This document shows, in pieces, positions 37,726 to 47,242 of a stretch of DNA of 64,000 bases (the stretch's first letter is position 1; every line of letters begins with the position of its first letter). The position numbers and the translations under genes were made by a program. The stretch spans positions 18,415 to 82,414 of the forward strand of contig JAUOPI010000017.1 in NCBI GenBank assembly GCA_030546905.1, written 5' to 3'. The notes below the pieces were generated by a model. That model worked only from the letters and a program-made list of their open reading frames with translations, did no database searches and was not told the DNA's origin. The stretch comes from Granulosicoccaceae sp. 1_MG-2023 (lineage in GTDB: Bacteria > Pseudomonadota > Gammaproteobacteria > Granulosicoccales > Granulosicoccaceae).

Positions 37726-38518
37726 TGCAGGAGCCTGCATGCAGGCGACCGACGGGGCTTAATCCAACCACCGCAGGTCGCGGCCATGGCCGCTCCTACA
37801 GGCGGGAGCCCCGCTGGGCTTAAACGCCTCCAACACCACCTGTAGGAGCCTGCATGCAGGCGACCGGCGGGGCTTAATCCAACCACCGCAGGTCGCGGCT
37901 ATAGCCCCTCCTACAGGCGGGAGTCGTGCCGGGCTTCGACGCCTCCAACGCCACCTGTAGGAGCCTGCATGCAGGCGACCGGCGGGGCTTAAACCAACCA
38001 CCGCAGGTCGCGGCTATAGCCGCTCCTACAGGCGGGAGCCCTATCGCGCTTAACCGCCCCAACAATCACAAGCAACGCCACCTGTAGGAGCCTGCATGCA
38101 GGCGACCGGCGGAGCTTAATCCAACCACCGCAGGTCGCGGCCATGGCCGCTCCTACAGGCGGGAGTCCTATCGGGCTTCGACGCCTCCAACGCCACCTGT
38201 AGGAGCCTGCATGCAGGCGACCGGCGGGGCTTAATCCAACCACCGCAGGTCGCGGCCATGGCCGCTCCTACAGGCGGGAGTCCTATCAGGCTTAAACGCC
38301 CCAAAAATCACAAGCAACGCCACCTGTAGGAGCCTGCATGCAGGCGACCGGCGGAGCTTAAACCAACCACCGCAGGTCGCGGCTATAGCCGCTCCTACAG
38401 GCGGGAGTAGCGCCGGGCTTCGACGCCTCCAACACCACCTGTAGGAGCCTGCATGCAGGCGACCGACGGGGTTTAATCCAACCACCGCAGGTCGCGGCCA
38501 TGGCCGCTCCTACAGGCA
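37726..38518. repeat. Tandem REP array, seven paired units (period 115/127 bp)
   Basis: Seven copies of a composite unit: palindrome A (TGTAGGAGCCTGCATGCAGG then CGACC), a spacer, palindrome B in the opposite sense (GGTCGCGGCCATGGCCGCTC then CTACA), and a second spacer. Unit starts at 37726, 37841, 37956, 38083, 38198, 38325 and 38440 give steps of 115, 115, 127, 115, 127 and 115. The extra 12 bases come from a longer spacer form (AACAATCACAAGCAACGCC type). B occurs as CCATGG or CTATAG core variants. The array fills the gap between CPXCG and the 3' end of purL. No repeat-associated transposase gene is in the window. Confidence 0.95.
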
Positions 38519-38535
38519 GGGGCGATCAGCGCGCC

Positions 38536-41500
38536 TTAACCAACCCAGACCCGGGCGTTACGGAACATCCTCAACCACGGACCATCTTCGCCCCAGGCGG
38601 CCGGCGCCCAGGAATTGGTGACCGTACGGTAGACCCGCTCCGGGTGCGGCATCATGATCGTGAAGCGCCCGTCACTGTTGCACAGTCCCGCGATCGCATC
38701 ATCAGCGCCATTGGGATTCAGCGGATAGGTCTGTGTCGGCAGGCCGTGATTGTCCACATAGCGCAGGGCCGCCGTGGCAGCAGCGCGGTCGGCATCATCA
38801 GCAAAGGCGGCGCGGCCTTCACCGTGCGCGATCGCCACAGGGATTTTCGAGCCGGCCATACCGGCCAGCAGTACCGAAGGCGAATCCTCAATCTGCACCG
38901 TCGAGACGCGCCCTTCAAACTGCTCTGAGCGGTTACGCAGGAACTGCGGCCAGTGTTCCGCACCGGGGATAATCGCCTTGATCCGCGAAAACATCTGACA
39001 GCCGTTACACACACCGAGACCAAACACATCCTCGCGGCGGAAGAAGGCTTCGAACTCATCACGCGCCCGCGCATTGTAGAGAATGCTGTTGGCCCAGCCG
39101 CCGCCGGCACCGAGCACGTCACCGTAGGAAAAGCCACCGCAGGCCACCAGCCCTTTGAAACCGGCCAGCGAGACACGCCCTTCGATAATGTCGCTCATAT
39201 GCACGTCGATCGCATCGAAACCGGCACGGTGAAACGCGGCCGCCATTTCAATCTGCCCATTAACCCCCTGCTCGCGCAGGATGGCCATTTTCGGACGTAC
39301 ACCGGTGGCGATCATCGGCGCGGCGACATCTTCGCCGGCGTCAAAGGTCAATACAGGCGAGATACCGGGATTGCTTTCATCGAGCACCACGGCAAATTCC
39401 TGCTCGGCACAGTCCGGGTTATCGCGCAGCTTCTGCATTTCGAAACTGGTCTGCCACCAGATTTTCTTCAGCTCGTACAGACCGGCGGAATAAACTTCCT
39501 CCGCACCGCAGCGGATACGGAAACGCCGCTCGGTATTGGGCCGGGCGATTTCACTGACACAGTCACCCAGACCACCGGCGGTAAATTCCGCCTTCACCTG
39601 GTTCACATCTGTCACACGCACCTGCACCACCGCGCCGAGCTCCTCAGCAAACAACGCCGCCAGCACGTCACCTTCCGGTAAATTCACATCCAGACCGGTA
39701 TTACCGGCAAAGCCCATTTCCGTCAGCGTCGCCAGCAGGCCACCGTCGGAGCGGTCGTGATAGGCCAGCAGTTTTCCGTTGCCATTGAGCGACTGAATGG
39801 TGTTGTAAAAGCTCTTCAGCAAGGCCGCGTCATCCACATCCGGCGCACTGTTACCGACCTGCGAATAAACCTGCGCCAACGCCGAGCCGCCAAGACGGTT
39901 ACGCCCGCAGCCGAGATCAATTAACAACAGCGCCGTATCACCGCAGTCCGACCGCAGCTCAGGGGTCAGCGTGCGGCGCACATCCTTGACCGGCGAAAAC
40001 GCCGTCACAATCAGCGACAAAGGCGCGACCACAGACTTGTCTTCGCCCTGGTCCTGCCAGACGGTCTTCATCGACAGGCTGTCCTTACCGACCGGAATGG
40101 CAATGCCCAGCGCCGGCGCCAGCTCCATACCGACCGCTTTAACCGTATCAAACAACGCCGCATCTTCGCCGGGATGCCCGGCCGCGGCCATCCAGTTCGC
40201 CGACAAGCTGACCTGATCGAGTCGCTCGGTATAGGCCGCGGCCAGATTGGTCAGCGACTCAGCCAGCGCCATACGCCCGGAAGCGGCCGGGTCGATCAGC
40301 GCCACCGGCGCACGCTCGCCCATAGCCATGGCCTCACCGGCATAGCCGTCGTAATCGGACACCGTCACCGCCACATCCGCCACCGGCATCTGCCACGGGC
40401 CGACCAGCTGATCGCGGTTGACCTGACCGGTGATCGAACGGTCTCCGATGGTGATCAGGAATTGCTTGGAGGCCACCGACGGCAGACTCAGCACGCGCTC
40501 CACCGCCTCGTCCAGTGCAACGCCGTCCGTCTCCAACGGCTTTTGCGAAAAAGCCCGGTGCTGCACATCGCGCTGCATCTTCGGCGGCTTGCCCAGCAGT
40601 AGGTCCAGTGGCATATCCACCGGCTTATTGTTGAAGTGCTCATCGTGCAACGTGAGCTCACGGGCTTCTGTCGCTTCACCGACCACTGCAAACAGGCAGC
40701 GCTCACGCTCACAGATCGCAATAAACTCGCCCAGCCGGTCGGCATCGACCGCCACCACATAGCGTTCCTGGGATTCATTGCTCCAGATTTCCATGGGCGA
40801 CATGCCGGGCTCGTCATTCAGCACACGGCGCAGCTCAAAACTGCCGCCACGACCGGCGTCGTTGACCAGCTCGGGCAAGGCGTTGGAAATCCCCCCGGCA
40901 CCGACGTCATGGATAGAAAGAACCGGATTAGCCTCACCCAGCGCAACGCAGCGGTCGATCACCTCCTGACAACGGCGCTGCATCTCCGGATTGCCGCGCT
41001 GCACCGAGGCAAAGTCCAGACTCTCGGCACTCTCACCGCTGGACATACTCGAGGCCGCGCCGCCGCCCAGCCCGATCAGCATCGCCGGCCCGCCCAGCAC
41101 CACAATGGCTGTACCGTCCGGCAACGGCTGCTTGTCGATATTGCCGGGGCGGATATTGCCCAAACCGCCGGCGATCATAATCGGCTTGTGATAGCCACGC
41201 ACTTCGGTGGCATCGGGCAGTTCCACCTTCTGCTCAAAGGTGCGGAAATAGCCGGTCAGATTGGGCCGACCGAATTCATTATTAAATGCCGCCGCGCCGA
41301 TCGGCCCTTCGAGCATAATGTCGCGTGCCGAGACAATCCGGTCCGGCTTGCCGTAGGACTGTTCCCAGGGACGCCCGTAACCGGGAATTTCCAGATTGGA
41401 GACAGTAAAACCACACAGACCGGCCTTGGGTTTAGAGCCGTTACCGGTCGCGCCCTCATCCCGGATCTCGCCGCCGGAACCGGTGGCCGCGCCGGGGAAC

Positions 41501-42405
41501 GGCGAAATCGCTGTCGGGTGATTGTGCGTCTCGACCTTGATCTGGATGTGAATCGCCTCATCGACCGGCTGATACACGCCTTCCCCCGGCTGCGGAAAGA
41601 AACGCTTACCCTGATAACCGGCAATCACCGCCGCGTTATCGTGATAGGCCGAGAGAATGTTCCCGGGCGCCAGCTCGTAGGTGTTTTTGATCATTTTGAA
41701 CAGCGAGCGGTCCGCTTCTTCGCCGTCGATCACCCAGCCGGCATTAAAGATCTTGTGCCGGCAGTGTTCGGAGTTGGCCTGCGCGAACATCATCAACTCC
41801 ACATCCGTGGGATCACGCTGCAGCCGCACAAAGCTCTCAACCAGATAGTCGATCTCATCATCCGACAAGGCCAGGCCCAGATCACGGTTTGCCTGCACCA
41901 GCGCATCGCGGCCGTGGGCAATCACCCGCACCGTCGACAAAGGCGCCGGCTCGGTGTGATCAAACAAACGCGCCGCCTCGCCGCTGTCCCGGATCACCAC
42001 CTCGGTCATACGGTCATGCACCGCATCGGCCACCGCGCGCAAGGCCGCCTCATCCAGCGGCGTATCGGCGACAATCGCGTACTCAATACCACGCTCGATG
42101 CGCTCAATCTCTGTCAGACCGCAGTTATGCGCGATATCCGTTGCTTTTGAAGACCAGGGTGAAATCGTCCCGAAACGCGGAATCACCACCAAACGCTGCG
42201 CGGCCTCATCCAGCGCCGGCACCGGCCCGTAATCGAGCAACACCTGCAAACGCGACAATTGCTCTTCATCCAACGCCGGGCCCGCGACAAAATGCACAAA
42301 ACGGCATTGCAAAGACCGGAGCGACGGCACGGATTGCCGAAGCGCTGCTGTAATGCGTTGAATACGGAAATCGGAAAGCGCGACCGCGCCGGGCAAACTG
42401 AGCAT
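38536..42405 (-). CDS. purL: Phosphoribosylformylglycinamidine synthase, single-chain
   Basis: 1289 residues, full length for the large PurL. N-terminal PurS-like part, linker, then two tandem AIRS-type halves ([57 protein letters not shown]), and a C-terminal glutamine amidotransferase with nucleophile cysteine in [12 protein letters not shown] and histidine near [10 protein letters not shown]. Converts FGAR to FGAM in purine synthesis. Ends 17 bases from the REP array. Long opposite-strand open frames here are composition artefacts. Confidence 0.97.
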   Translation of the reverse strand: MLSLPGAVALSDFRIQRITAALRQSVPSLRSLQCRFVHFVAGPALDEEQLSRLQVLLDYGPVPALDEAAQRLVVIPRFGTISPWSSKATDIAHNCGLTEIERIERGIEYAIVADTPLDEAALRAVADAVHDRMTEVVIRDSGEAARLFDHTEPAPLSTVRVIAHGRDALVQANRDLGLALSDDEIDYLVESFVRLQRDPTDVELMMFAQANSEHCRHKIFNAGWVIDGEEADRSLFKMIKNTYELAPGNILSAYHDNAAVIAGYQGKRFFPQPGEGVYQPVDEAIHIQIKVETHNHPTAISPFPGAATGSGGEIRDEGATGNGSKPKAGLCGFTVSNLEIPGYGRPWEQSYGKPDRIVSARDIMLEGPIGAAAFNNEFGRPNLTGYFRTFEQKVELPDATEVRGYHKPIMIAGGLGNIRPGNIDKQPLPDGTAIVVLGGPAMLIGLGGGAASSMSSGESAESLDFASVQRGNPEMQRRCQEVIDRCVALGEANPVLSIHDVGAGGISNALPELVNDAGRGGSFELRRVLNDEPGMSPMEIWSNESQERYVVAVDADRLGEFIAICERERCLFAVVGEATEARELTLHDEHFNNKPVDMPLDLLLGKPPKMQRDVQHRAFSQKPLETDGVALDEAVERVLSLPSVASKQFLITIGDRSITGQVNRDQLVGPWQMPVADVAVTVSDYDGYAGEAMAMGERAPVALIDPAASGRMALAESLTNLAAAYTERLDQVSLSANWMAAAGHPGEDAALFDTVKAVGMELAPALGIAIPVGKDSLSMKTVWQDQGEDKSVVAPLSLIVTAFSPVKDVRRTLTPELRSDCGDTALLLIDLGCGRNRLGGSALAQVYSQVGNSAPDVDDAALLKSFYNTIQSLNGNGKLLAYHDRSDGGLLATLTEMGFAGNTGLDVNLPEGDVLAALFAEELGAVVQVRVTDVNQVKAEFTAGGLGDCVSEIARPNTERRFRIRCGAEEVYSAGLYELKKIWWQTSFEMQKLRDNPDCAEQEFAVVLDESNPGISPVLTFDAGEDVAAPMIATGVRPKMAILREQGVNGQIEMAAAFHRAGFDAIDVHMSDIIEGRVSLAGFKGLVACGGFSYGDVLGAGGGWANSILYNARARDEFEAFFRREDVFGLGVCNGCQMFSRIKAIIPGAEHWPQFLRNRSEQFEGRVSTVQIEDSPSVLLAGMAGSKIPVAIAHGEGRAAFADDADRAAATAALRYVDNHGLPTQTYPLNPNGADDAIAGLCNSDGRFTIMMPHPERVYRTVTNSWAPAAWGEDGPWLRMFRNARVWVG

Positions 42406-42492
42406 GGAAGTCCCCAGAGGATATCAACAACGGCTGGGGCACAAGCCCCGCAAAGGCCGCAATGATACTGGATTCGCCCCGCCTACGCACCC

Positions 42493-42830
42493 TGTAGGAG
42501 CCGGCACGCCGGCGACCTGCGGTGTAGCGGCCGGGACCGCGATGTCGCGGCTATAGCCGCTCCTACAAAACACCACCGCCACCCTGTAGGAGCCGGCATG
42601 CCGGCGACCAGCGCAGTCCCGTGCCAAACCACGCCAGCCGCGCCTATAACCGCCCCTACAAAAACTGTCATAGGCCCCTGTAGGAGCCTGCATGCAGGCG
42701 ACCTGCGGCGTAGCGGTCGAGTCCGGGATGTCGCGGCTATAGCCGCTCCCACAGGTGTGGCTTGCAGGGACCCAACAAGACAACCGACGGGGCCGGACTC
42801 AGCAAGTCGCGGCCATGGCCGCTCCTACAA
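42493..42830. repeat. REP array upstream of ssrA, three pairs plus a half-element
   Basis: A-type palindromes start at 42493, 42585 and 42679 (steps 92 and 94). The first two have the core CCGGCACGCCGG or CCGGCATGCCGG; the third returns to CCTGCATGCAGG. Each is paired with a B-type palindrome (GCGGCTATAGCCGC). A last B half-element is at about 42808-42830. Spacers (such as GACCTGCGGTGTAGCGG) differ from the array near purL. Confidence 0.9.
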
Positions 42831-42843
42831 TTTCACTTGAAAT

Positions 42844-42872
42844 TTCACACCCCGCCCCATATCTGTTATAGT
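42844..42872 (+). promoter_or_regulatory. Probable sigma-70 promoter of ssrA
   Basis: TTCACA (42844-42849), 17-bp spacer, TATAGT (42867-42872). Start would be near 42879, about 29 bases before mature tmRNA, fitting a processed 5' leader. The last REP half-element ends just upstream. Confidence 0.6.
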
Positions 42873-42907
42873 CCTCCGTTAGTTCACTTCGGTGGACCAA
42901 CACCATT

Positions 42908-43270
42908 GGGGGCGACCTGGCTTCGACGCGGGTAGCAAAACCTGAGGTGCATGCCGGGCATGACGATCATCCCGTTAAACTGTTCTTCAAATTATAGTTG
43001 CCAACGACGACAACTACGCACTCGCTGCTTAATACCCAGTAGGGTGCCATCCGACCAATGCCGTGCTTGTGCGATTGGATTCCGGGTGTCATCTCTCACA
43101 AGATCGCGTGGAAGCTCGCCCGGGGCGGAAGCGTTAAAACCTTACCGGGATCGCTTTGTGTCTTCCGTGCCTGACCGGTAGCGCAGAGTTAAACCAATAG
43201 TCAGGATAAGCATGTAGAGCCAACGGCGGAGTGCTCACGGACGCGGGTTCGATTCCCGCCGCCTCCACCA
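42908..43270 (+). ncRNA. ssrA: Transfer-messenger RNA (tmRNA, one-piece)
   Basis: About 363 nt. The 5' end GGGGGCGACCTGGCTTCGAC and 3' end GGTTCGATTCCCGCCGCCTC followed by CACCA pair as an alanine-type acceptor stem, including the G3-U wobble that alanyl-tRNA synthetase reads. The T-loop GTTCGATTC is intact. tmRNA rescues stalled ribosomes with SmpB, which is not in the window. The CCA is encoded. Confidence 0.97.
43000..43032 (+). other. tmRNA tag-peptide reading frame
   Basis: Resume codon GCC then codons for NDDNYALAA and TAA, giving the tag ANDDNYALAA. It differs from the E. coli tag (ANDENYALAA) by one acidic exchange and keeps the C-terminal ALAA recognised by ClpXP. Confidence 0.93.
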
Positions 43271-43275
43271 ATTCG

Positions 43276-43329
43276 ATTCCTGAGAAGCTCTCAGGAATGC
43301 CTAAAGCCCGCATTCCAGCGGGCTTTTTT
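43276..43329 (+). terminator. Processing hairpin and terminator after ssrA
   Basis: A 10-bp hairpin (ATTCCTGAGA / TCTCAGGAAT, 43276-43298) lies 5 bases after the CCA. It is followed by a terminator (AAAGCCCGC / GCGGGCTTT with T-run, 43303-43329). Confidence 0.88.
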
Positions 43330-43462
43330 ATTGCCCCCGTGCTTAGCTCCGTCTAAGGCTGCACCACAGCCCCCTGAGTCCCGCCGGGGTAAGTATTGGG
43401 ATTACGCCAGACATGACGGAGTAGTTACCCCCGGCCGACTGGCCAGGGCTTTTTTGTATCGC

Positions 43463-43542
43463 CCTGCGGGAGCCTGCATCCGGGCGACCGGCGGTGTTTA
43501 AGTCAATAAACCTGACAAGTCGCGACCACGGCCGCTCCTACA
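43463..43542. repeat. Degenerate REP pair
   Basis: An eroded A-type palindrome (CCTGCGGGAGCCTGCATCCG) and an eroded B-type (GTCGCGACCACGGCCGCTCC), 8 bases before the helicase stop. Several core mismatches show it is older than the arrays. The 43330-43462 stretch before it holds no gene. Confidence 0.75.
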
Positions 43543-43550
43543 GACAGGCA

Positions 43551-46442
43551 TCACGGGTTGAATTTTCCCTTTAACCGCGCAAACGTCACCATGCTCTCGT
43601 CAGCAGGCATATCCTCATAATCGGGGTTATTGGCCCTGAGCGTATAGCTGCCGTCGGGATTTTTAATGATTTTACGCAACAGGTACTGGTTATCTCCGGC
43701 AGCATCCTGACGCTCAATCGCCATAATCTGGCCGGTGATACTGCCCGCGCTTGAGGGCGTGACCTGCTCTAACAAGAGATAATCACCATCGTAGATCGGG
43801 GTCTTGCCACCATTCATCGAGTTCCCGGAAGCGCATGCAATAAAGTGGCGGTCCGGACTTAGCCGACCAAAGCCCGCGGGGGCCGGCATCTGCTCTTCAA
43901 CATCAGCGCGGCCGGTTTTGAAGTGCCCGCAGGCGATTTTGATATTCGGGAAAAACGGCAACTGCTCAGCCACTTGACTCTCCGGTGCTGAGGGCCGTCC
44001 CTGCGATTCGACAGGCGGATCAGATAACTTGCCCTGCGCATACTGAGCCAGACGCCAGCCAAGAATTTCTTCGCTCATAGCACTGAAGACGGCAAGCTCG
44101 TCTGCACCCAGACTCTCCCGGAACTGAAACAGCACTCCGTCCTGGACAAACCATTCGATCCCGGAGCCCCGCTCAGGTGTGCACCAATGATGAACCGGCA
44201 TCTTGCGCCAATGACTTAGCCATCCCGTATCACTAACAGTCGGCAGATTCCGCAGACGTTCTGGCAGATCCGCCTGCCAACGTGGGTTGGCCAAAAACCA
44301 AGACCTTGCCCATTGAGCCAGATCCTGAACCAACACCTGTCGACTGATCGCCTGTTGCTCCAGGAGCGTCTGCAACAACACCAGCTTGTAGGATTTAGAA
44401 ACTTTGGTAATAGTCAGGTCACGAAACCACTGAACATGCTGTTCCAGCACCTGCAACTCATCCGCATCCGCATCGCCTTGCTCGTCGACAAACTCCCACC
44501 AACTACCATAGCTACGGTGCAGGCGACTCAAACTGGCACCATTCTCCCAAAACTCCTTCAGCGTGGGACGGCGCTTCAGCGTTTGTTTTAGCTTGGCATA
44601 GTGAGCATCCAAGCGATCCCCGACCAAGCTACGCAAAAACTCGATAAAGCCAAGGTCGTAATTAACATAGCACCCATCGGGCAGCAAACCGGTCGGATTA
44701 CTGGCCGCATCAAGCAACTGGTTACGTGTGGGCTTACCGGCAAAGGCTGCACCAAACAGCATCTCCGGTCGGTTTAAAAAGCTGTGGTGATTGCCCACAA
44801 AGTCCAGCACCACCAAGCGCTCCTTGCCATCGCTCAGACGCAAACCACGCCCCAGCTGCTGCAGAAACAATATTTTCGACTCTGTCGGGCGCAACATCAT
44901 CACTGTATCAATCTGCGGCAGATCCACCCCTTCGTTAAACAGATCAACCGAGAACAGCACCTGAAGCCGCCCCTCACCAAGCTGCTCCAGTGCCTCTGAG
45001 CGTGTCAGCTCTGATTCGGTATGTATGCTCGCAGCCCGTACACCGGCCTTGTCGAAATACCTGGCCATAAAATCCGCGTGGCGGCGCGAGGCACAAAACG
45101 CAAGCGTGCGCTGCTGAGCTTTATCCTGCCATTCCTTCAGCGCGTGCCTCGCCCGACCACGTGTGGCCAGCTGTGTAGACAGTTTGTCAGGATCAAACCG
45201 ACCGTTACGCCAGGGGATGTGTTCATAATCGACCTCGCTATCGAAAATACCGAAATAACTGAACAGACACAGTTGCTGGTCGTGAATACCATCGTAGAAG
45301 TCCCGCCGGTAGACCAGATTGTGCTCACACAGACGCAAAATATCCGAACCATCGGTGCGATCCGGCGTCGCCGTAAGGCCGAGCAGAAATTCAGGCTGAA
45401 AATGATCCAACAGACGTTGATAGCAAGCCGCCGCCGCATGATGAAATTCATCCACGACGATGTAATCAAAGTAGTCCCGGCCAAAGCGCTCCAGATGCGG
45501 CGCGCGCCCCAATGTCTGCACCGACGCAAACAAGAGATCACACTCATCATCCTTCTGTTTTCCGGTATAACGCCCCACCCTTTTATTGGGTAAGATCGTC
45601 AGGAAGCTCTCCTCCGCCTGCAACAGAATCTCTTCGCGGTGGGCAACAAACAGCACCCGGACCGCACTGAACTGAGCGGCATCAAACGCGGCCAGATACG
45701 TTTTGCCCATACCAGTGGCCAGCACCACCAGCCCCTTTTTGAAGCCACGCGCACGCGTACTCTCCAGCGCCTGCAGCGCTTCTACCTGATGAGGTCTGGG
45801 GGAAGGAACTGTCGGCTCAGGTTCCTGCTCATCGATATCAGCCGTTTGAATCGGAACGACTTTTCGCGCTTGTTGATAACGCTGCTGATACCGCTCAACC
45901 CAGTCATGGTCCAAAACCCGCACCTGAGGCAGTTGCATCAGCTGCTGAAACTGCCGGCGCACCTCATTTATCCGCCTGCCCGCCAGTGAATCCGCCTCGT
46001 TGGGATAGTCCAGGTGGTAGTTCCACTCAAGACCGTCAGTCAGGGCCTTTGCACTGATATTGCTGGAGCCGACAAAGGCATCAGCACTGAGCATTTCCCC
46101 CTGTGCCGAACGCACAAAGATATAGGCTTTCAGGTGAAAACTATCCTTTGCACCGACTTCAAAGACCCGCACGTCCGCGCCCCGCTCAACCAATAGCAGC
46201 AGCTTCTTCAGTGCTTTGGGATCAGTGATGCACATGTAGTCACTGGTCAACAGTGTCAGACGCACATCACGCTCATCCGATTCCATCGCAGCGACCAGAT
46301 CGCCAAAAATCAGATTCAGCCCAGTCGAACGGATAAAAGAAACAGCGATCTCAATATCAGTGGCGTGAGTCAATGCGCGACGCAAGGCCGGTAACAGCTG
46401 ATTATCACCACCGCCGGTTATCAGATAGGAAGAAGCAGTCAC
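43551..46442 (-). CDS. Fusion of PLD-type nuclease, superfamily 2 helicase and S24/LexA-like self-cleaving protease
   Basis: 963 residues. Residues 1-190: phospholipase-D-type nuclease half-site (SFHLKAYIFVRSAQGE with HxK, then AFVGSSNISAKA). About 220-560: SF2 helicase with LVVLATGMGKTYLAAF (Walker A), YIVVDEFHHAAA (Walker B, DEFH), LGLTATPDRTDG and LQQLGRGLRLSDGKER. About 560-830: uncharacterised region, possibly DUF3427-like. 830-963: S24 peptidase with a possible scissile Cys838-Gly839 (IACGHFKTG), nucleophile Ser875 (CASGNSMNGG) and general-base Lys924 (YLLRKIIKN). Residue numbers are counted by hand. The start overlaps the methyltransferase stop by four bases. Role probably in DNA processing or defence; not characterised to my knowledge. 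Confidence 0.88.
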   Translation of the reverse strand: MTASSYLITGGGDNQLLPALRRALTHATDIEIAVSFIRSTGLNLIFGDLVAAMESDERDVRLTLLTSDYMCITDPKALKKLLLLVERGADVRVFEVGAKDSFHLKAYIFVRSAQGEMLSADAFVGSSNISAKALTDGLEWNYHLDYPNEADSLAGRRINEVRRQFQQLMQLPQVRVLDHDWVERYQQRYQQARKVVPIQTADIDEQEPEPTVPSPRPHQVEALQALESTRARGFKKGLVVLATGMGKTYLAAFDAAQFSAVRVLFVAHREEILLQAEESFLTILPNKRVGRYTGKQKDDECDLLFASVQTLGRAPHLERFGRDYFDYIVVDEFHHAAAACYQRLLDHFQPEFLLGLTATPDRTDGSDILRLCEHNLVYRRDFYDGIHDQQLCLFSYFGIFDSEVDYEHIPWRNGRFDPDKLSTQLATRGRARHALKEWQDKAQQRTLAFCASRRHADFMARYFDKAGVRAASIHTESELTRSEALEQLGEGRLQVLFSVDLFNEGVDLPQIDTVMMLRPTESKILFLQQLGRGLRLSDGKERLVVLDFVGNHHSFLNRPEMLFGAAFAGKPTRNQLLDAASNPTGLLPDGCYVNYDLGFIEFLRSLVGDRLDAHYAKLKQTLKRRPTLKEFWENGASLSRLHRSYGSWWEFVDEQGDADADELQVLEQHVQWFRDLTITKVSKSYKLVLLQTLLEQQAISRQVLVQDLAQWARSWFLANPRWQADLPERLRNLPTVSDTGWLSHWRKMPVHHWCTPERGSGIEWFVQDGVLFQFRESLGADELAVFSAMSEEILGWRLAQYAQGKLSDPPVESQGRPSAPESQVAEQLPFFPNIKIACGHFKTGRADVEEQMPAPAGFGRLSPDRHFIACASGNSMNGGKTPIYDGDYLLLEQVTPSSAGSITGQIMAIERQDAAGDNQYLLRKIIKNPDGSYTLRANNPDYEDMPADESMVTFARLKGKFNP

Positions 46443-47062
46443 GCGTTAGAAGCCCTTGCCGCTTGCAAGCAGACCGTTTGCCAGCTCACGTCCGCCCGTT
46501 GCAGGCGATCGGCACTCACCTTCGGCCCCAGGAGCTGCAGTACCAACTCACGTGAGTGAGCCAGTTGCTGTAGTTCCTCCACGCTCACGCCATACATGGG
46601 ACGCGCCGGATCGGAAGGACCAAAACGCAGCGTGATAATCAACAGTCCGCCGGGGGACAACAGCGCTGTGAGCCGCTCAAAGGCTTGCGGGCGTAGAGCG
46701 ACTGGCAGGTGCATCCAAACCGCTGACAATAGAATCAGGTCATAACCTCGGGGCGGCCTTTCAACGGCAGCAAGCGTCGGCAGTTGGCTGTCAATCCAGC
46801 GCACCTGATCGCCACTGTTCTGCTGGGCCAAGTCGCGCAACCCCTGCGCCGGCTCCACTGCCGTCACCTGCCAACCCTGCCGCGCCAGCCAAAGTGCATC
46901 CCTTCCACTACCTGCCCCCACATCCAACGCTACGCCCGGTGTAACTTTATCCAGCAAAAAGCGCCAATCAGCATGCACATCTTCAGGTCTGATCGAATCG
47001 TACTGCGACTGAAACTGCACAGCGTTGCGGTGGTAATGCTCGATCGTGTCGCGTAGCGCCAT
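46439..47062 (-). CDS. Class I SAM-dependent methyltransferase coupled to the helicase fusion
   Basis: 207 residues from ATG 47062, supported by AAGGG five bases upstream; ATG 47116 would add 18 residues. Rossmann motif I GVALDVGAGSGRDALWLA, motif II acidic loop VTAVEPAQGL, motif IV-like GYDLILLSAVWMHLP, and SPGGLLIITLRFG. The sequence resembles Tellurite-resistance/UbiE-type small-molecule or protein methyltransferases; no target-recognition domain and no NPPY/DPPY motif, so a DNA modification role is not supported. Overlaps the helicase start by four bases. Confidence 0.88.
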   Translation of the reverse strand: MALRDTIEHYHRNAVQFQSQYDSIRPEDVHADWRFLLDKVTPGVALDVGAGSGRDALWLARQGWQVTAVEPAQGLRDLAQQNSGDQVRWIDSQLPTLAAVERPPRGYDLILLSAVWMHLPVALRPQAFERLTALLSPGGLLIITLRFGPSDPARPMYGVSVEELQQLAHSRELVLQLLGPKVSADRLQRADVSWQTVCLQAARASNA

Positions 47063-47154
47063 TGATACCCTTGCCCGGCTTGTATGAAGAAAATCATGAG
47101 TATAGCCAAGAGGCATGGATAAACCTTAAGGATACCCGGCGTGGTAAACGCCTC

Positions 47155-47226
47155 GCTCTACAGGCGCTTGCATGCAGGCGACCTACCGAGCCAAATCAAC
47201 GCACCAAAAAGGCCGCGGCCATGCCC
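47155..47226. repeat. Eroded REP pair upstream of the methyltransferase
   Basis: CTCTACAGGCGCTTGCATGC then AGGCGACC, and AAGGCCGCGGCCATGCCCAC. Both arms are recognisable but imperfect. Confidence 0.6.
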
Positions 47227-47242
47227 ACATCCGAAAAATCAC

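Noticed and set aside
37780..38490. Short proteins of 60-84 residues in the REP array
   Set aside because: The frames are open only because the repeat lacks stops; repeated Pro/Arg/Ala wording mirrors the DNA repeat.
37726..38518. CRISPR-like array
   Set aside because: Regular repeats, but the repeats are palindromes in alternating orientation and the spacers are themselves repeated. No cas genes.
40636..42150. 504-codon open frame opposite purL
   Set aside because: Antisense shadow of a GC-rich gene; purL is unmistakable over the same stretch.
46439..47062. DNA modification methylase of a restriction system
   Set aside because: Has the SAM fold but lacks an NPPY/DPPY-type catalytic motif and a target-recognition domain.
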